Source of the DNA: Ricinus communis
Lineage: Eukaryota; Streptophyta; Magnoliopsida; Malpighiales; Euphorbiaceae
Length of the DNA: 64,000 bases
Direction of reading: 5' to 3'
Assembly: GCF_019578655.1 (NCBI RefSeq)
Contig: NC_063256.1
Location: forward strand, 2,232,001 to 2,296,000
Below the pieces are notes generated by a model. The model was not told where the DNA came from. It did not search any database and worked only from the letters and a program-made list of their open reading frames with translations. Below are positions 52,972 to 64,000 of the stretch, piece after piece (position 1 is the first letter of the stretch; each line of letters begins with the position of its first letter). Made by a program: the position numbers and the translations under genes.

Positions 52972-53574
52972 TCACTGAAATATTTGCATAATCGAATAAA
53001 TAGATTGTGCGAGAGTAAGTAAAAGGAGAAAGAGAGCAGCTACTGTTCCTGTGCCTCTCCAGAGGTTCGTGAAATATACCCTTCTCATGCAATGACTATT
53101 CAGCTCGATACTCAGTTCATGGAAACAAGCCCCCGAGGCAGTGATTTCCAGGCCAAGTTTATTCACCAACTCTGCCACTGCTATATTGTTCCCTACCAAG
53201 TTCACAACTATGCCATTCTGAACAAGCACCTCCACATCCTTTCCGGCAGTAATCAGAAAATCCAGTATCCAAATAAAGTCACATATATAATGGTCGTTTG
53301 GATGGTGACACTGCTCATAAGCCATAAAGTTTCTAAGAACACGTTCTGTGTCGTCTTGCACTTCAAATGGTGGCATTTTTAACTCTCCCCTCTCGAACTT
53401 TATGCATAATGGCCATCCTTCTCTGTTCACTCTAAACTTAACACCTGCCTCCTTCAACTTACTAGCACTGTGTAGACTTTTCGCAGAGTCATGCCTATTC
53501 TTTTGCAGTGGATGAGGGTATGCTCTAGAGTTCCCTATCAAATCAGTGAACCTATTCAAAGAATTCAGAGTTTA
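52972..53574 (-). pseudogene. C-terminal remnant of a DUF247 protein
   Basis: An open frame of about 200 codons with no proper ATG start: it opens after a TAA near 53575 and the first start-like codon is TTG. It reads SASKLKEAGVKF, LKMPPFEVQDDTERVLRNF, AYEQCHHPNDHYICDF, then ends in a C-terminal membrane helix (GTGTVAALFLLLLTLAQSIY). These are the hallmarks of the last part of plant DUF247 proteins, which normally have about 400-550 residues. The N-terminal half is not found in the 1 kb upstream, and the remnant begins abruptly. DUF247 genes vary widely in copy and some take part in grass self-incompatibility; this copy is most likely dead. Confidence 0.8.
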
Positions 53575-54540
53575 AATTGGCCGTAAAAGTTCAAGAAAAT
53601 CAAATTAAAAATCTGACTCTAGAGTTAGAGGGCCAAATTGAACATTATTCCTACTTTATGCTATCCTGGATATCAGGTGTTAAAAAAGTTTATAGCCAGA
53701 ATATATAAATACCGTTACACCGATTAAGAAACTCTGTATATTTATATTTAATACAAGTGCACTAATACTGTGCATGCATCGCTCTCACTTGGTTGTTAAG
53801 GATTGCTTGCGACTTTTACACCTTTAATTAATAAAGATTTACCTAAATTAATTACTTTTTAGTTGCACGGCTGTTATTATTATTTTAATTATATATTTAA
53901 AAAATCTGGTTATTTACGTCACAATTTACTATAGTATCTCAAAATTTTTGTAAAATAATTGTTGGCAACTTATGGTGATCTCTAGGTGGTAATTCTGACA
54001 ATTATTGGCATTCTCTGCTGATGAAAGATGTGCACTTCGCCTAAAAATCCATCATTGCTTGAGGAGTACTTCTCCGTGAACAAGTTATGACTTAAGAGCA
54101 TCATTAACATCCTCAATGTGCACTACTGGGACCTTCCCTGACGCTTCTTTCCACAGACGTTAGCCGATTGATACCTCTGCTTATCAATTTGTTGCTTGTA
54201 AGATCAATGCTTCTAGTGCTTGCAGCTCCGATAGAGAGTAAAGTAGTTCCTGCCACCATCCCACATGCAATGCTCACTACCTCAAGATAGCCATCATGCC
54301 TCAACATTTCTTGATCTGACAACGGCCTTTCAGGGTGTAAATGAGTCGTATGCAGTTTGTCAAGCATATAGACATATGTCGTTTTGTTATCTAGTACTAG
54401 AAGAGCTGCCAAGAATCTCACTAATTAAACTTCAAATGTCTAAGTAACTAGAGGGGTTCTTATGTGATGTACATCTTTCTTTCTCATGAAATGCATATCA
54501 AATGTTCAATCTTGTCTCAGAAATAAGGTTCATGTATCCT
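53575..54540. other. Spacer with an unexplained minus-strand open frame
   Basis: From about 53740 to 53960 the DNA is AT-rich. A minus-strand frame at 54421-54113 (about 100 codons, no ATG at its head; an internal ATG starts MLDKLHTTHLHPERPLSDQE) lies just past the DUF2358 stop, possibly in its 3' UTR. I recognise no family. Confidence 0.4.
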
Positions 54541-56165
54541 TCAATAGCCTCTTCCTCTGCCAAGCCTAAATCTCTGGCTGGGTCTTAGAATCTGTTTTAG
54601 AAGTGCCATTTTGGGTACATTCCAATGTTCGACATGCCTGAAATGAAAGCCGAATGAATTGAAACATATGTTGAATGAATTGAACTAAGTATGTCTGATG
54701 ATCCCACTGTTGTTACCTGCATACTCTTCCGGACTGCACATCAAAATAGTACTCCGTATATCCAGTAGCTGCAATATAGAAGTGTGGCTTAATTAGCTAA
54801 CTATGTGAACTTTTACAATGATAAAATGAATGGCATCTCCAACTCATTGTCGCTTGGTTCAGAACAAGCAAGATTCATGGAAAGTTAATCAACCTCACAA
54901 TTCAATGAAGAGCAAGGTTCTTGTATGATGTAAAAAGCCCTTCTCATTTTATCTATTAATGATGAACACATCTCTTAAGTGGAAGCTAAAACTGGTGTAG
55001 TCCCCATGAGTGGATTGTTTAACTGTGCGACAGATATCAGATAAGCTGCTATTAAATGTTAAAATCTCAAATATCAGTTAGGGGATTAAAGCTATTACAT
55101 GAATGGTACCAATCAAGGAGAAATCCATCTTTGGGAAGCTATCAAAGCAAAACCCATTTCTAGTGTAGTTATATTTTCCTGCAAACTTTACATTTTGTTT
55201 CAACTGTAGATGTTTCTTCATTTACAAAGAAAAACAGTTTTAAGGGTTCAATTTTCTGCAAAACGGCATTACAAGTTACTTCCAATATGTCTCTTTATCA
55301 CTTTGAAGTAAAACCATGAAATATACCAGAAAGAATAGGCTTCCAAGGAAATGACATGATACAGCTAAATCGCCAGTATCCAATTCCCTTATCCTGTAAG
55401 AAAACAAATGTTTGGTTGTAACCATAATTTTTACACAAGAAACTCTGCTCTCTACAATACCGTATTTTATGTAAATTCCATCACCTCAAAGTCTTCCCAC
55501 TTCATAAGCTTCATATTGGACTTCTCAAGAAGTAATCCGAAGTTTGTGCAGTTCCTTTTGAAACGTCGAAGTCCTTTAAATGAACCAGCTGGATCAGCAA
55601 ATTCACAATCCTCTTCATATGCATCGGATGTGAGATTCCCTTTCATTTAGGAAAGCACGGTTACATTGAAGCTCAAAATAAATTTTCTAAAAAACCAAAA
55701 CTGACTAATTAATAGAAATATGATGGTCGAAGATCAATTTTCTACAACCAAAGGACGAAAGTAGAAGATCGAGCACAAACCAAAATCAACGAATTAAGAG
55801 AAGTAACTTATGGGTGAAACTGAAAAACCTGTGACAAAATACGATCTTTGGAAGTCATCTTTGATAGATTGGACGACTGTGGCACGATCAATGCTTCCCA
55901 AGTCGTCAATGGAGAGCTTGAAATTCGCTTCACTAGTAACTGAAGGTGAACGGAAAAATGACGCGGCGATGCCAAGAAGCTCGGAGCTGTACCAAGCTAC
56001 CTTGAGCAGGGCATTCTCAGGCTCCGATTCTTTTCTGGTGGATGGGTTCTCTCCGTTACAGCGAATTCTGTTGAATTTTCTAGGATAAATTGGAGAGAAA
56101 ATGATATTTTGATGGTCAGAATTAAGTCTGGGAGTTATGGACGCGTGGGAGAGAAGGTTTGCCAT
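54541..56165 (-). CDS. DUF2358 / NTF2-like protein, probably plastid-targeted, five exons
   Basis: Exons 56165-55829, 55639-55485, 55393-55327, 54768-54717 and 54637-54541 join in frame to 235 residues with GT..AG introns. The start chosen is MANLLSHASITPRLN, whose first 40 or so residues are basic and serine-rich like a plastid transit peptide; the open frame extends further up but without support. The core has SIDDLGSIDRATVVQSIKDD, YEEDCEFADPAGSFKGL, WKPILSATGYTEYYFD and VEHWNVPK, the DUF2358 pattern with an NTF2-like fold. Function is unknown. The remembered Arabidopsis counterpart, At2g46100, sits beside LCBK2 (At2g46090), as here. A solo LTR lies 361 bases upstream of the ATG and could affect the promoter. 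Confidence 0.88.
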
Positions 56166-56526
56166 TAAGTTAGAGAGACAGAGAAATGGAACTCCCGCCG
56201 TTCTTTTAAATATCTTTATTCCAGAGAAATGGTGGCCATAAGAAATCTCCAAAGAGAAAAATTGAACTTACAGCAAACGCTGTCATTTAGTAGAAAATCT
56301 ACAACTTATCGATATATAATTTTTTTTGGAAAACGTACAGATAAGTCCTTAATCTTCTTCCCAAAATACAATTAACTACTCACTTTTAAAATGTGTTAAT
56401 TAAACTCTAAACACTTTTAAAATAGTTCAATAGTCAATCTCAATACATGATCCAAGTATCACCCGAAGTGAATGAATAATGAGAATTAGGATTAGAACTA
56501 GCTGCTTTATAATAACTTGGTAAGAC
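56166..56526. other. Proximal promoter of the DUF2358 gene up to the solo LTR
   Basis: About 360 bases left between the ATG and the LTR insertion. No clear TATA box recognised. The 5-base target duplication aagac ends at 56526. Confidence 0.5.
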
Positions 56527-57795
56527 TGATATGTCTTTTTTAGTACTCGCAAGTGCACGAACCGTTCCTATAGTAAGGGTAAGTTCACCACGAGGTCGAT
56601 TTCTCAAGAAACTATGAGGCCATTTATTATAAAGACTACTTATCAACACAAAATAATAAAAGTAAATCTAAACACTCTAAATCGTATATTTGAGATGATA
56701 ATGGTCATAAAGTAAAGTAACTAAACAATAAATAAATATGCAATGCAAATGCAAATACTTATGATCTAAAACTATATGCTAAAAATAGTATTTAATCTAG
56801 TCATTTACTTAGTAATCTTCTTGTTTTACTTTAAGTCTGATATAATGAATGAGATGGTGATATGCATTTTTCCTAAATCACTCAAACTAATGATGCAATT
56901 TAGGTTTCTTATACCAACATAGATTAAAGTAAAGATGACGTTTCTAATACTTTTAAACCTAAAGATTTTCATAACAATTACTATTGCTAAATTAATATGA
57001 TGGTTAACTAACAATAATAAATGAAATTAATAAAGATATGAAGATAAAGAAATCATTCATTAAATAAATAAATAACAAGGTTCATACAAAGTAAAAAGAC
57101 TAAACTAAATACTTATGAAAACTAGTCTAACATATTTAACTCAATGATCATGGTATTAAATAGAAAGACATAAAATAATAAAATAAAAAGCTCCCTCAAG
57201 ATCCAGAATTTCTTCAAGTAGGAAGAAGATTGGTCCTCAGTCTCCACTTCTTGAAAAGCTCCTTAGATCCTCAAAAAACAATGAAAACTAAAACTAAAGT
57301 GTTTATAAAAAACTGTAGAGAATTATGGAGAGAATAATGGTTGCAGGTAGGAGAAAACTCCCCTCCTTCTTCTTTCTTCCTTGTTCCTTGCAGAGATTTA
57401 TATAGAGGAGAGTCCTCCTCTAAATAAATCTCTCTAGAGATGAGTATACTAATATAAGTCTATCTAAAAGATAAGACTTAAAATATCTTAATCTCCACCA
57501 AATACTATTCCATAAATAACTCTTAATATAAATCCTAATAATTATACAAAATGACTAAAATATCCCTTGGGCCTCATAATTAGCAGTACATACGTCTTAA
57601 TCTTGTACCTTGACACGAATATGTCCTATTAAGCTTATTTTAGCGCCATATTTTCCTCTTTTTGCTAATATTTCTGAAAATAGACAATTAAGGTTAAGTG
57701 AGGCAAAATCACATATTTTCACCATTTATATATAGAAATATATCATTAAAGTTTTAAAATATCCTTAAATATCTATATATAATTTGGACCGATCA
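56527..57795 (-). mobile_element. Solo LTR, 1269 bp, with 5-bp target duplication
   Basis: On the minus strand it begins TGATCGGTCC and ends CATATCA, the TG..CA ends of an LTR with a short terminal inverted TGAT/ATCA. Both sides are flanked by aagac (56522-56526 and 57796-57800), the 5-base target duplication made by LTR-retrotransposon integrase. No primer-binding site or polypurine tract follows, so the internal part has been removed by LTR-LTR recombination. Near its 3' end it reads ggaacggttcgtgcacttgc, which I associate with Tat/Athila-like gypsy elements. It aligns with 12989-14247 along its full length. Confidence 0.88.
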
Positions 57796-58669
57796 AAGAC
57801 CCGCGGCACGTACTAATCCACTGATAATTAACATAAATAGAAAAGAAAAGAAACAATTTTAAAGCTTCAATTCTGGCAATTGAAGAAGCACTTGAAAAAA
57901 AATAAGTCACCATTCAATAGTCATTTGAAAAAAATTAAATACATGATCCCAAGACCCGCATTCTTAGATGAAACGTTTAAATATTTATAGTTTAATTAGA
58001 TCACTTTACAAACATTTGAAGTTTAAATAAGCTGTAAATATTAATTATATGTTAAAATATTTTAATAGGCACACCTCACCGCGCATATAATTGTGAAAAC
58101 ACTAAGATAATTTCATTTTATTTTGGGATTTAAAATTTTATCCTTTAAGATAAAGATTTAAATTGAACACGATCTTTTGATAGTCAATTAGTCACGTCTT
58201 GGTCTTGGTTTCTTGCCGCAAAAGAAGAGTAAAAAAGAAAAAAGTAAATTGTATGCTCAAATATATTTTCTTATTAAAACAAAGAAAGAAAAGGAAACAA
58301 GTTTCAGTTAAGCAGTATAAAAAGCACTGGCCTGCACAATACGTCGGATAACAAGTCAAAGCTCGCCGCAAACACTTCCAACTGAATGGCCATGCATTTC
58401 TTGGAGAATCTGATAATGCACCGCACAGGAGATTGCTTCCTACCACCAGTGTTAAAAGTACCGGCGTTATATTTCTTGCATTCACGGCATTGATTTTTCC
58501 ACTAATGGTAAGACTATTCGATGTGTCTTTGTCTCGTGTTGTTTCTCCTATTACTACTTTTCCTCGAATTGCTATCAGAGAAAGGTGTCTCAAAAACGGC
58601 CGGTTAGAAACATCAGTTTCTTCCAACCCAAAAACTGAAATAAACCAATAGATGTTCTCTTGGCTTTCT
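57796..58669. other. Spacer and 3' UTR of the sphingoid-base-kinase-like gene
   Basis: Left part holds the target duplication (57796-57800) and AT-rich spacer. From about 58300 to 58669 the minus-strand sequence is probably 3' UTR; the open frame there (58626-58192) shows no protein likeness. Confidence 0.5.
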
Positions 58670-61600
58670 TTAGCATATCATTTCAATAGCAGAAGGTAAA
58701 ATAGTTAGCTTCCTAGGAAGGAACCCGAGATGCTCCCCGTCAGACTGAATATAAATGCTGCCACTGCCAGAAATGTCCTCCACTTTAATGGAGTGAACGC
58801 TGCAAGAAGACAAAGAAAGCGTATATCACATCATATATTCCAGCACAGCTACTGAATACCATCCACAGCTAAAAACAAGAGTCAAACTTAAACTTAGTTA
58901 GGCTTAAACTGTGGAACAATCATTCTCGATCACAGTGCTATTTGGCATAAACAAAATCATTGACTACAAACACGTCAATGAGGGAACCTACCTTCTTGAA
59001 GACACATTTTCCACTGATAAGTGTGTCCCTCTGTAGAGTTTATGAAGTTTCAGAATAAAGTCATACCATTTGAAGTCCTGAAGAATTACAACCTGCAAAA
59101 ACCAAGATAACATACTCAAAACATATTAGCAATATGCCTCATGAACTTATAGCAGAAGTCTTTTCACCTCAAAGTTTCCGCTGCAAGGGTCAGCATTTGG
59201 AGTGATTTTCATGCCTCCACCAAAGTACTTTGCATTTCCAACGCAAAGAGCTGTTACTTGAGAACATGTTTCCCATTCACCTCCATCAACCTATATACAG
59301 AACATCCTATGAAGTTATATACAAGACAGGAAAGCAAGCATGTGAGGAGCACAAAACTGCATAACAGTTAAAAGAGTTTGAAAAGCACATCAGACAGAGA
59401 CCTTGATTCTAAGGTCATGATTGTTATGCCCCATAAAGGCTTGTAGAGCACCAATGACATAACATAGGTTTCCAAATCTCTTGTATCTTGATGCATAATA
59501 ACCAGCCTTTGCACTCCTGCAAAATTCCATTAATAGCAATAGGACTTTGATGATCAGCATGCACTTTAATTTTAGACAATTCCACATTTACAAATTACTC
59601 TTACAGATGAATATCGGCAACATTTATGAAGTAATGAGCTTCTTCACTTTCTCCAGTGATTATGCCAACATCAATTCGTGATCTCAGCCCTGAGAACAGC
59701 TCCATCAGGGATTTAATAAACAACAATGAAAATGAAGACAAGCTGACAACTAGTTTTGCGATTCAGATTGAATCGATTTTTTACATAAAAAGCAATAATA
59801 ATATAAGATAAGTACCTTTCACAATGCGATCAACGGCTTCATAAGGATCATTTTTCCTAATCAAAGCAAGTGAGAATAAACATAACTGTCATGATTAACA
59901 GTAAATGTATATCATAAAAATACTCGTACCATATTAGTCCAGAATTGAGTAGAACCAACTAACCAGCCCCATGTTCTGGCAAAATCTGACCCGGTTCCTA
60001 AGGGGATGAGCTGTAGAGAAGTACAACAGGATCATATCTACCCTTAAGAAATTCATTGCATGCAATTACATATCGCATAAACATGTTATTACCCAACTTT
60101 GCAGCAAGTAGCCGATCATAGTCACTTACCCCTAGAGCAGTTGAATGGGCAACCTCTTTATTGTGATTAACAACAGGCTTTCCAGCCCAAAAGAATCCAT
60201 TGACAACCTGCTTGGGGCCAAGTCAAAGTAAATAGACAATGATTCACATACATATAGAGTGATTGCTGGATCTAGTTTTCTCTATTTATTTATTTTTTCC
60301 CAGATGGAACAATAGACAAAATAAAGATAAGCATCTAGCAACTAATATTTGGTAAAGGAGATTTTGGTTCTCTCTACTTATTTTATTTAATTTGAGAAAA
60401 TATGACTTTAAGCCCAATATATGTGATAGTTTTATTATAAGAGAAAGTAAGTTGGACCTCGTGAAGAGTGCCATCACCTCCCACTGCAATCACAGCATCA
60501 GCACCCTCCCTTATTGCCTGTGCATCATCATATTGATCATAAGCCCAATTTAACAATCAATCTCGTTGTGGACAGCCTCAACCAAAGTTCAGGATCAAGA
60601 AATATTATACTCTGTACCTCTCTTGTTATGTCAATTGCATGATAAGGACCTGAAGTCAAGGATTCACATATCTGGCCACAATAGAGTAAAACATCATCAT
60701 TTGAGACAAGATGAAGCTATATGTAATAGTTTTTTTTAATTTCGTTTAGCTGAAATAAATTCCACAAAATCTTATGGAATTCATTTGGCAGCTTCAAAAT
60801 TTATGTGTTCGGTAGAAATAAAAGTTCAAGAATTCTACTCAATGAAATTTATAAAATTGATTATAACTAAACTAAATTCTAGCAAGGTATATAGAATTTT
60901 CAAGCGAATTTCATATTGATAAATCCATATATTTCATAATACCAAAATACTGCTTTCAACTTTACCGTTTTTTTTTATTTTCTCTCTCATTTTCCTCTCA
61001 TGTCATCCCTCTATGAACTATTATTCTTATTAGAATTTGTTCCAAAGACAATATGCATTTCATTTGAAGTGAAGTTTGTAATTATTATTTAACACAATGA
61101 AATGAATATTACTTATATTGTGTTTTGTTGAATTCCATAAAACAGAATTCATTTGCAAATTCAAAGTTTATGTATTTTGAATAAAATGAAAGCTAATTTA
61201 TTATTTTACATATTCAAATTTGTGCGGAATTTATTATAACTAAACTAAATTCTAATAAAATAGATAAAATTTCCAAATGAATTCCAAGTTAGTTTATCAA
61301 TGTATTCCATAGCACTAAATAATCTCCTTCAATTTTATCATTTCCATTTTACTTTCTCTCTCATGTATTTTTTTCAAATGAAATGAGTTCTTTAATGGAT
61401 TTCAACCAAATATTGCATTAATGAATTTCAACCGAACAATGGAAGAATTCTAACAAGACACAAGGATATGAAGATAGCTTATGAATTCCAGTTGATGTAT
61501 CCAGTATGGTTTCTAGGATATACCATCCCCATTTTTTATAGTCCAACAAATGCATACTTTAGGAACAAGATTCTCAACTCTTGTTTTTTATTTTCTTACT

Positions 61601-62108
61601 CAAAATATACCCCAGCACAAAAATATGTCTCTTGTTTTTAAAAGGCGTGAAATTAATCATAACTGAATCGTGAATCCAACGGCTTAATTAAGCAGCGAGG
61701 TACAGAGTTAGTCTGAGACAGAGACACAAGCATTACCGAAGAGAAATCTCACATTGCAATCTTTATCGAGGCGAGACCTAAGATACGGAAGTAGTTTCTT
61801 CCATTCCTTGCCAGTTCTACCATTGGCTCCTGATCCAATTACATAATCAACTAGCGGTTTCATGACAATCAAGTCCTAATATCTTTCATTTTTTCATAAT
61901 AAAGAACAATACCTCTGGGATTGACGACGAAGACAAGATCGCGAGGGGAAGGAGATGAGGAAGAGCCGTGGAAGACGGAAGAGCGTTGGTGGGAGAGATC
62001 AGAAGCCATAGAATACTGAGCAGTGGTAAACAGGCGGAGGTTTGAGGATGATGATGTAGATAGCATTCCTGTACCTCCTCCCAATGTTATCTGATAGTAA
62101 CATGCCAT
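58670..62108 (-). CDS. LCBK2: Sphingoid long-chain base kinase 2-like / diacylglycerol-kinase-fold protein, 12 exons
   Basis: Exons 62108-61913, 61829-61753, 60671-60618, 60517-60458, 60207-60130, 60010-59964, 59856-59816, 59689-59605, 59516-59402, 59290-59168, 59092-58992 and 58799-58670 join in frame to 368 residues. The first ~50 residues are serine-rich, a likely mitochondrial or plastid targeting sequence. The DAGK catalytic fold shows [20 protein letters not shown], the nucleotide loop VGGDGTLHE (Gly122-Glu129), [55 protein letters not shown] and [14 protein letters not shown]. Arabidopsis LCBK2 (At2g46090) phosphorylates sphingoid bases such as phytosphingosine, at least by annotation. 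Two donors are weak (GTCCAA after exon 4, GTCTCT after exon 9), but the reading frame and conserved residues support them. Intron 2 is long and carries repeats. Confidence 0.94.
60735..61470. repeat. Two diverged direct-repeat copies inside intron 2 of the LCBK2-like gene
   Basis: Two copies of a unit about 373 bases apart share ttataactaaactaaattct (60861 and 61234) and a later pyrimidine block ending tctctctcat (60981-60990 and 61355-61364). The surroundings are rich in gaattc and aattcatttg motifs that form short inverted repeats. This looks like a tandem pair of a MITE-like non-coding element inserted in the intron. Confidence 0.6.
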
Positions 62109-62987
62109 TTTTTGCTTCTTCCTTTTTTATCTTACGCTATGTAACTGTTGGTTAATTATTATTGAATGCGTGACGCGCCGAAGAGAGATAGGATAAAGGG
62201 ATTAGTCTTAAAAGTCTACTTACTACTGTACTAGTTTGTTTGCTGTTAAATCATAAATCCCTTCATTTTCTGTTAGAGACATGACGCATGCCGTCCCTTT
62301 TTCTTTTTAAACTTTTTTCTCTCTTTTAACAACGATGACGAATTGACGACGGTGGAACAGAGGACCTTACCCCGCCTCCACAGCACACCTCAAACCAAAA
62401 GGATATATTTATAAATTCTTTTCTATATATAAGACTTCAAAAAATTGAAATATTTTTAATATTACAGTTGAAGAAACTAAAATTTAAACGATTTTCATAA
62501 AGCATAATTTAAGTGGAAATGTTAGAGAATGAAGTGAAACATATTAAAACAAATTGTAATTGTACCACTAAAATTTAAATTTGCTGTTAAACTCAAGACC
62601 AGAATGAGTTTTTCTTTTTCTTTTTCTCTATTGCAATTACAATTATAGATCGAAACATAAATGTAGCCATAGTTCATAAAAGCCCACATTCAAACCACAC
62701 TGCATATATGCTCTCCAAATCATTTTTGAAGTGAAAGAGAAAAAGATTCTTCCGAAATTAATAATGCCTGCAAGTTAAAGCTGAAGAGAACGACAGCATG
62801 CTCCAGCTATAGCAGTTTCTCTTCATCTTTCCTTCACGTTTATAATAAACACATCCACAAACAAGGCAAAACATTTGAAGAAAAATATCAGAATAATGTA
62901 TTGTTGCATTGGATTAGAGGGCAGATAAGTACACAAAAACAGTACATGGGCTGATTGAAGTAGCCAAATACAAGTGAAGATTTTCCC
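62109..62987. other. Promoter of LCBK2-like gene and 3' flank of plastid L5
   Basis: Upstream region of the kinase-like gene followed by spacer and the 3' UTR of the L5 gene. No gene or repeat recognised. Confidence 0.5.
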
Positions 62988-63323
62988 TCATCGCCGCCCC
63001 CTTGATTTTGAATCAAAATGATGCTTCTTCAACTTTTTCTTGCGCTGCAAAACAGTGGTACCGCTGCTTTCTCTAAATGGCATCCCCATGAGGGCCAACA
63101 GCTTCTGCCCTTCTTGGTCATTTTTAGCAGTGGTTGTGATGCAGACGTCCATTCCCTTTGCCTTACCAAGGGCATCAAACCTGATTTCTGGGAACACACT
63201 CTGATCACGAATCCCAATGCTGTAATTTCCATGCCCATCGAAGCTATTTTGACTTACACCCTGGAAATCCCTTGTCCTCGGAAGCCCCAGATTGATAAGC
63301 CGATCTAAGAACGAGTACATCAC
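62988..63323 (-). CDS. RPL5: Plastid 50S ribosomal protein L5, last exon only
   Basis: The exon starts after an acceptor TGCACAG at 63324 and reads [20 protein letters not shown], then [50 protein letters not shown] and a basic tail to a stop at 62988-62990 (111 residues). This is the C-terminal part of bacterial-type L5 (uL5). The tail KKKLKKHHF resembles the end of nuclear-encoded chloroplast L5 (At4g01310). L5 binds 5S rRNA in the large subunit. The preceding exons, with the transit peptide, lie beyond 64000 on this strand. Confidence 0.93.
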   Translation of the reverse strand: MMYSFLDRLINLGLPRTRDFQGVSQNSFDGHGNYSIGIRDQSVFPEIRFDALGKAKGMDVCITTTAKNDQEGQKLLALMGMPFRESSGTTVLQRKKKLKKHHFDSKSRGRR

Positions 63324-64000
63324 CTGTGCAGTACAGTCAATGAGCATACAACATAAGTTATGATTTATTAGACTCCACAGAAAATTTAGAACTCAAATAT
63401 GCTGCATGTGATGTATGAAAGGAACTGCTACGTCCAGGAGATATACAATTTATAAGTCAATTCATATATCGAAAGCAAGAACTTCAAATTGACTGCTGTT
63501 GTTATTAGTTATAACTAATATCACCTTTACCACCAAATTCCCAATTGCCCTCACTTTTATATCAGTTGCTAAACCCATATCATATATCATATCTACCACA
63601 ACAAAAACTCACCACCTTAAGCTCAGGCAGTTTTGTTTTCCTATACCAAAAGGATGCTCCGAATTCGGGGCAGCCTTGTTCATGCACCCTTAACTTTGAA
63701 AGACCTAAGCTGCTTCTCCCTCCATTGCCTCTAATAATGATTTTCCTTCACAAAAGGACACATGATTTTCCTTCACAAAAGGACATCACAAAATCTTTTA
63801 GTTAAAGGTGATTCCAATATTGTTGTTGCTATTATTACTTAGACATAAGCATTGACGGTCTACAAAGTCTTATTTCTAACCAGAAAATCCACATCCTGTG
63901 CACGAGAGGAAGGGCAGCATGGATTGTTATATTAACGAAACAGGAACTGAAACTCTTCAAATTGTTTAAAATAACTCTCAAAACGTTAGGAGAATCAAGC
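63324..64000 (-). other. Intron of the plastid L5 gene, open to the right edge
   Basis: No L5 coding sequence is recognisable here, so the last intron is longer than 676 bases. It contains a perfect 25-bp tandem duplication at 63737-63785. Frames at 63499-63693 and 63545-63805 (+) are chance. Confidence 0.65.
63737..63785. repeat. Perfect tandem duplication, 25-bp unit
   Basis: The unit atgattttccttcacaaaag followed by gacac occurs twice in a row (63737-63761 and 63762-63785, the second lacking the last base). It is a simple recent duplication within an intron. Confidence 0.9.

Noticed and set aside
54113..54421. Minus-strand open frame of about 100 codons past the DUF2358 stop
   Set aside because: It has no ATG at its head, resembles no family I know, and lies where the DUF2358 3' UTR is expected. 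Kept only as a remark in the spacer entry.
58192..58626. Minus-strand frame of 144 codons just after the LCBK2-like stop
   Set aside because: It sits in the likely 3' UTR, ends in low-complexity phenylalanine-rich sequence and has a competing frame on the other strand.

Overview
The window is nuclear DNA of a dicot plant, most likely a rosid. Genes with many introns bounded by GT..AG sites alternate with AT-rich spacers, microsatellites and decayed transposons. The species cannot be fixed from sequence alone. I rebuilt eleven protein-coding genes within the window exon by exon; every CDS closes in frame. Two further genes are cut by the window edges.

Layout. The left edge (-) holds the ectodomain of a malectin-domain receptor kinase of the CrRLK1L type. 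At 3.8-5.7 kb (-) is a DUF604/fringe-like glycosyltransferase, divergent from a mitochondrial MscS-like channel of MSL1 type (7.6-10.8 kb, +). At 12.0-12.6 kb lies a frameshifted ARM-repeat relic, followed by a decayed LTR (13.0-14.2 kb). An intronless UGT91-type glycosyltransferase (15.1-16.5 kb, -) and a GH28 polygalacturonase-like gene (20.7-23.0 kb, +) follow. Next comes a tight conserved block, all on the minus strand: an MPK4-type MAP kinase (24.3-27.8 kb), a BYPASS1-like protein (29.8-30.8 kb), a membrane-anchored receptor-like kinase (34.8-37.2 kb) and the CAAX protease STE24 (39.6-44.9 kb). A small Helitron sits at 45.2-46.0 kb. A group III WRKY factor (50.1-51.8 kb, +), a DUF247 relic (53 kb), a plastid-predicted DUF2358 protein (54.5-56.2 kb, -), a solo LTR with intact target duplication (56.5-57.8 kb), a sphingoid-base-kinase-like gene (58.7-62.1 kb, -) and the last exon of plastid ribosomal protein L5 (63.0-63.3 kb, -) complete the window.

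The genes do not form an operon or pathway; they are a conserved plant neighbourhood. From memory, the order MAPK - BPS - RLK - STE24 - ... - L5 mirrors Arabidopsis At4g01370 to At4g01310. MAPK, BPS, LCBK2, DUF2358 and WRKY are also the types found around At2g46070-At2g46400. The window therefore looks like an unfractionated version of a segment split between two Arabidopsis chromosomes. Several genes bear on stress signalling (MPK4-type kinase, group III WRKY, CrRLK1L, sphingoid base kinase).

The most notable non-genic items are a Helitron with an internal tandem array of about 81 bp units, a solo LTR with a 5-bp duplication and a diverged relative 43 kb away in opposite orientation, a nearly identical 96-bp duplication upstream of the polygalacturonase gene, a 20-bp perfect-stem hairpin upstream of the receptor-like kinase, and a GC-AG intron inside that kinase. 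I found no convincing evidence of a wholly new biological system.
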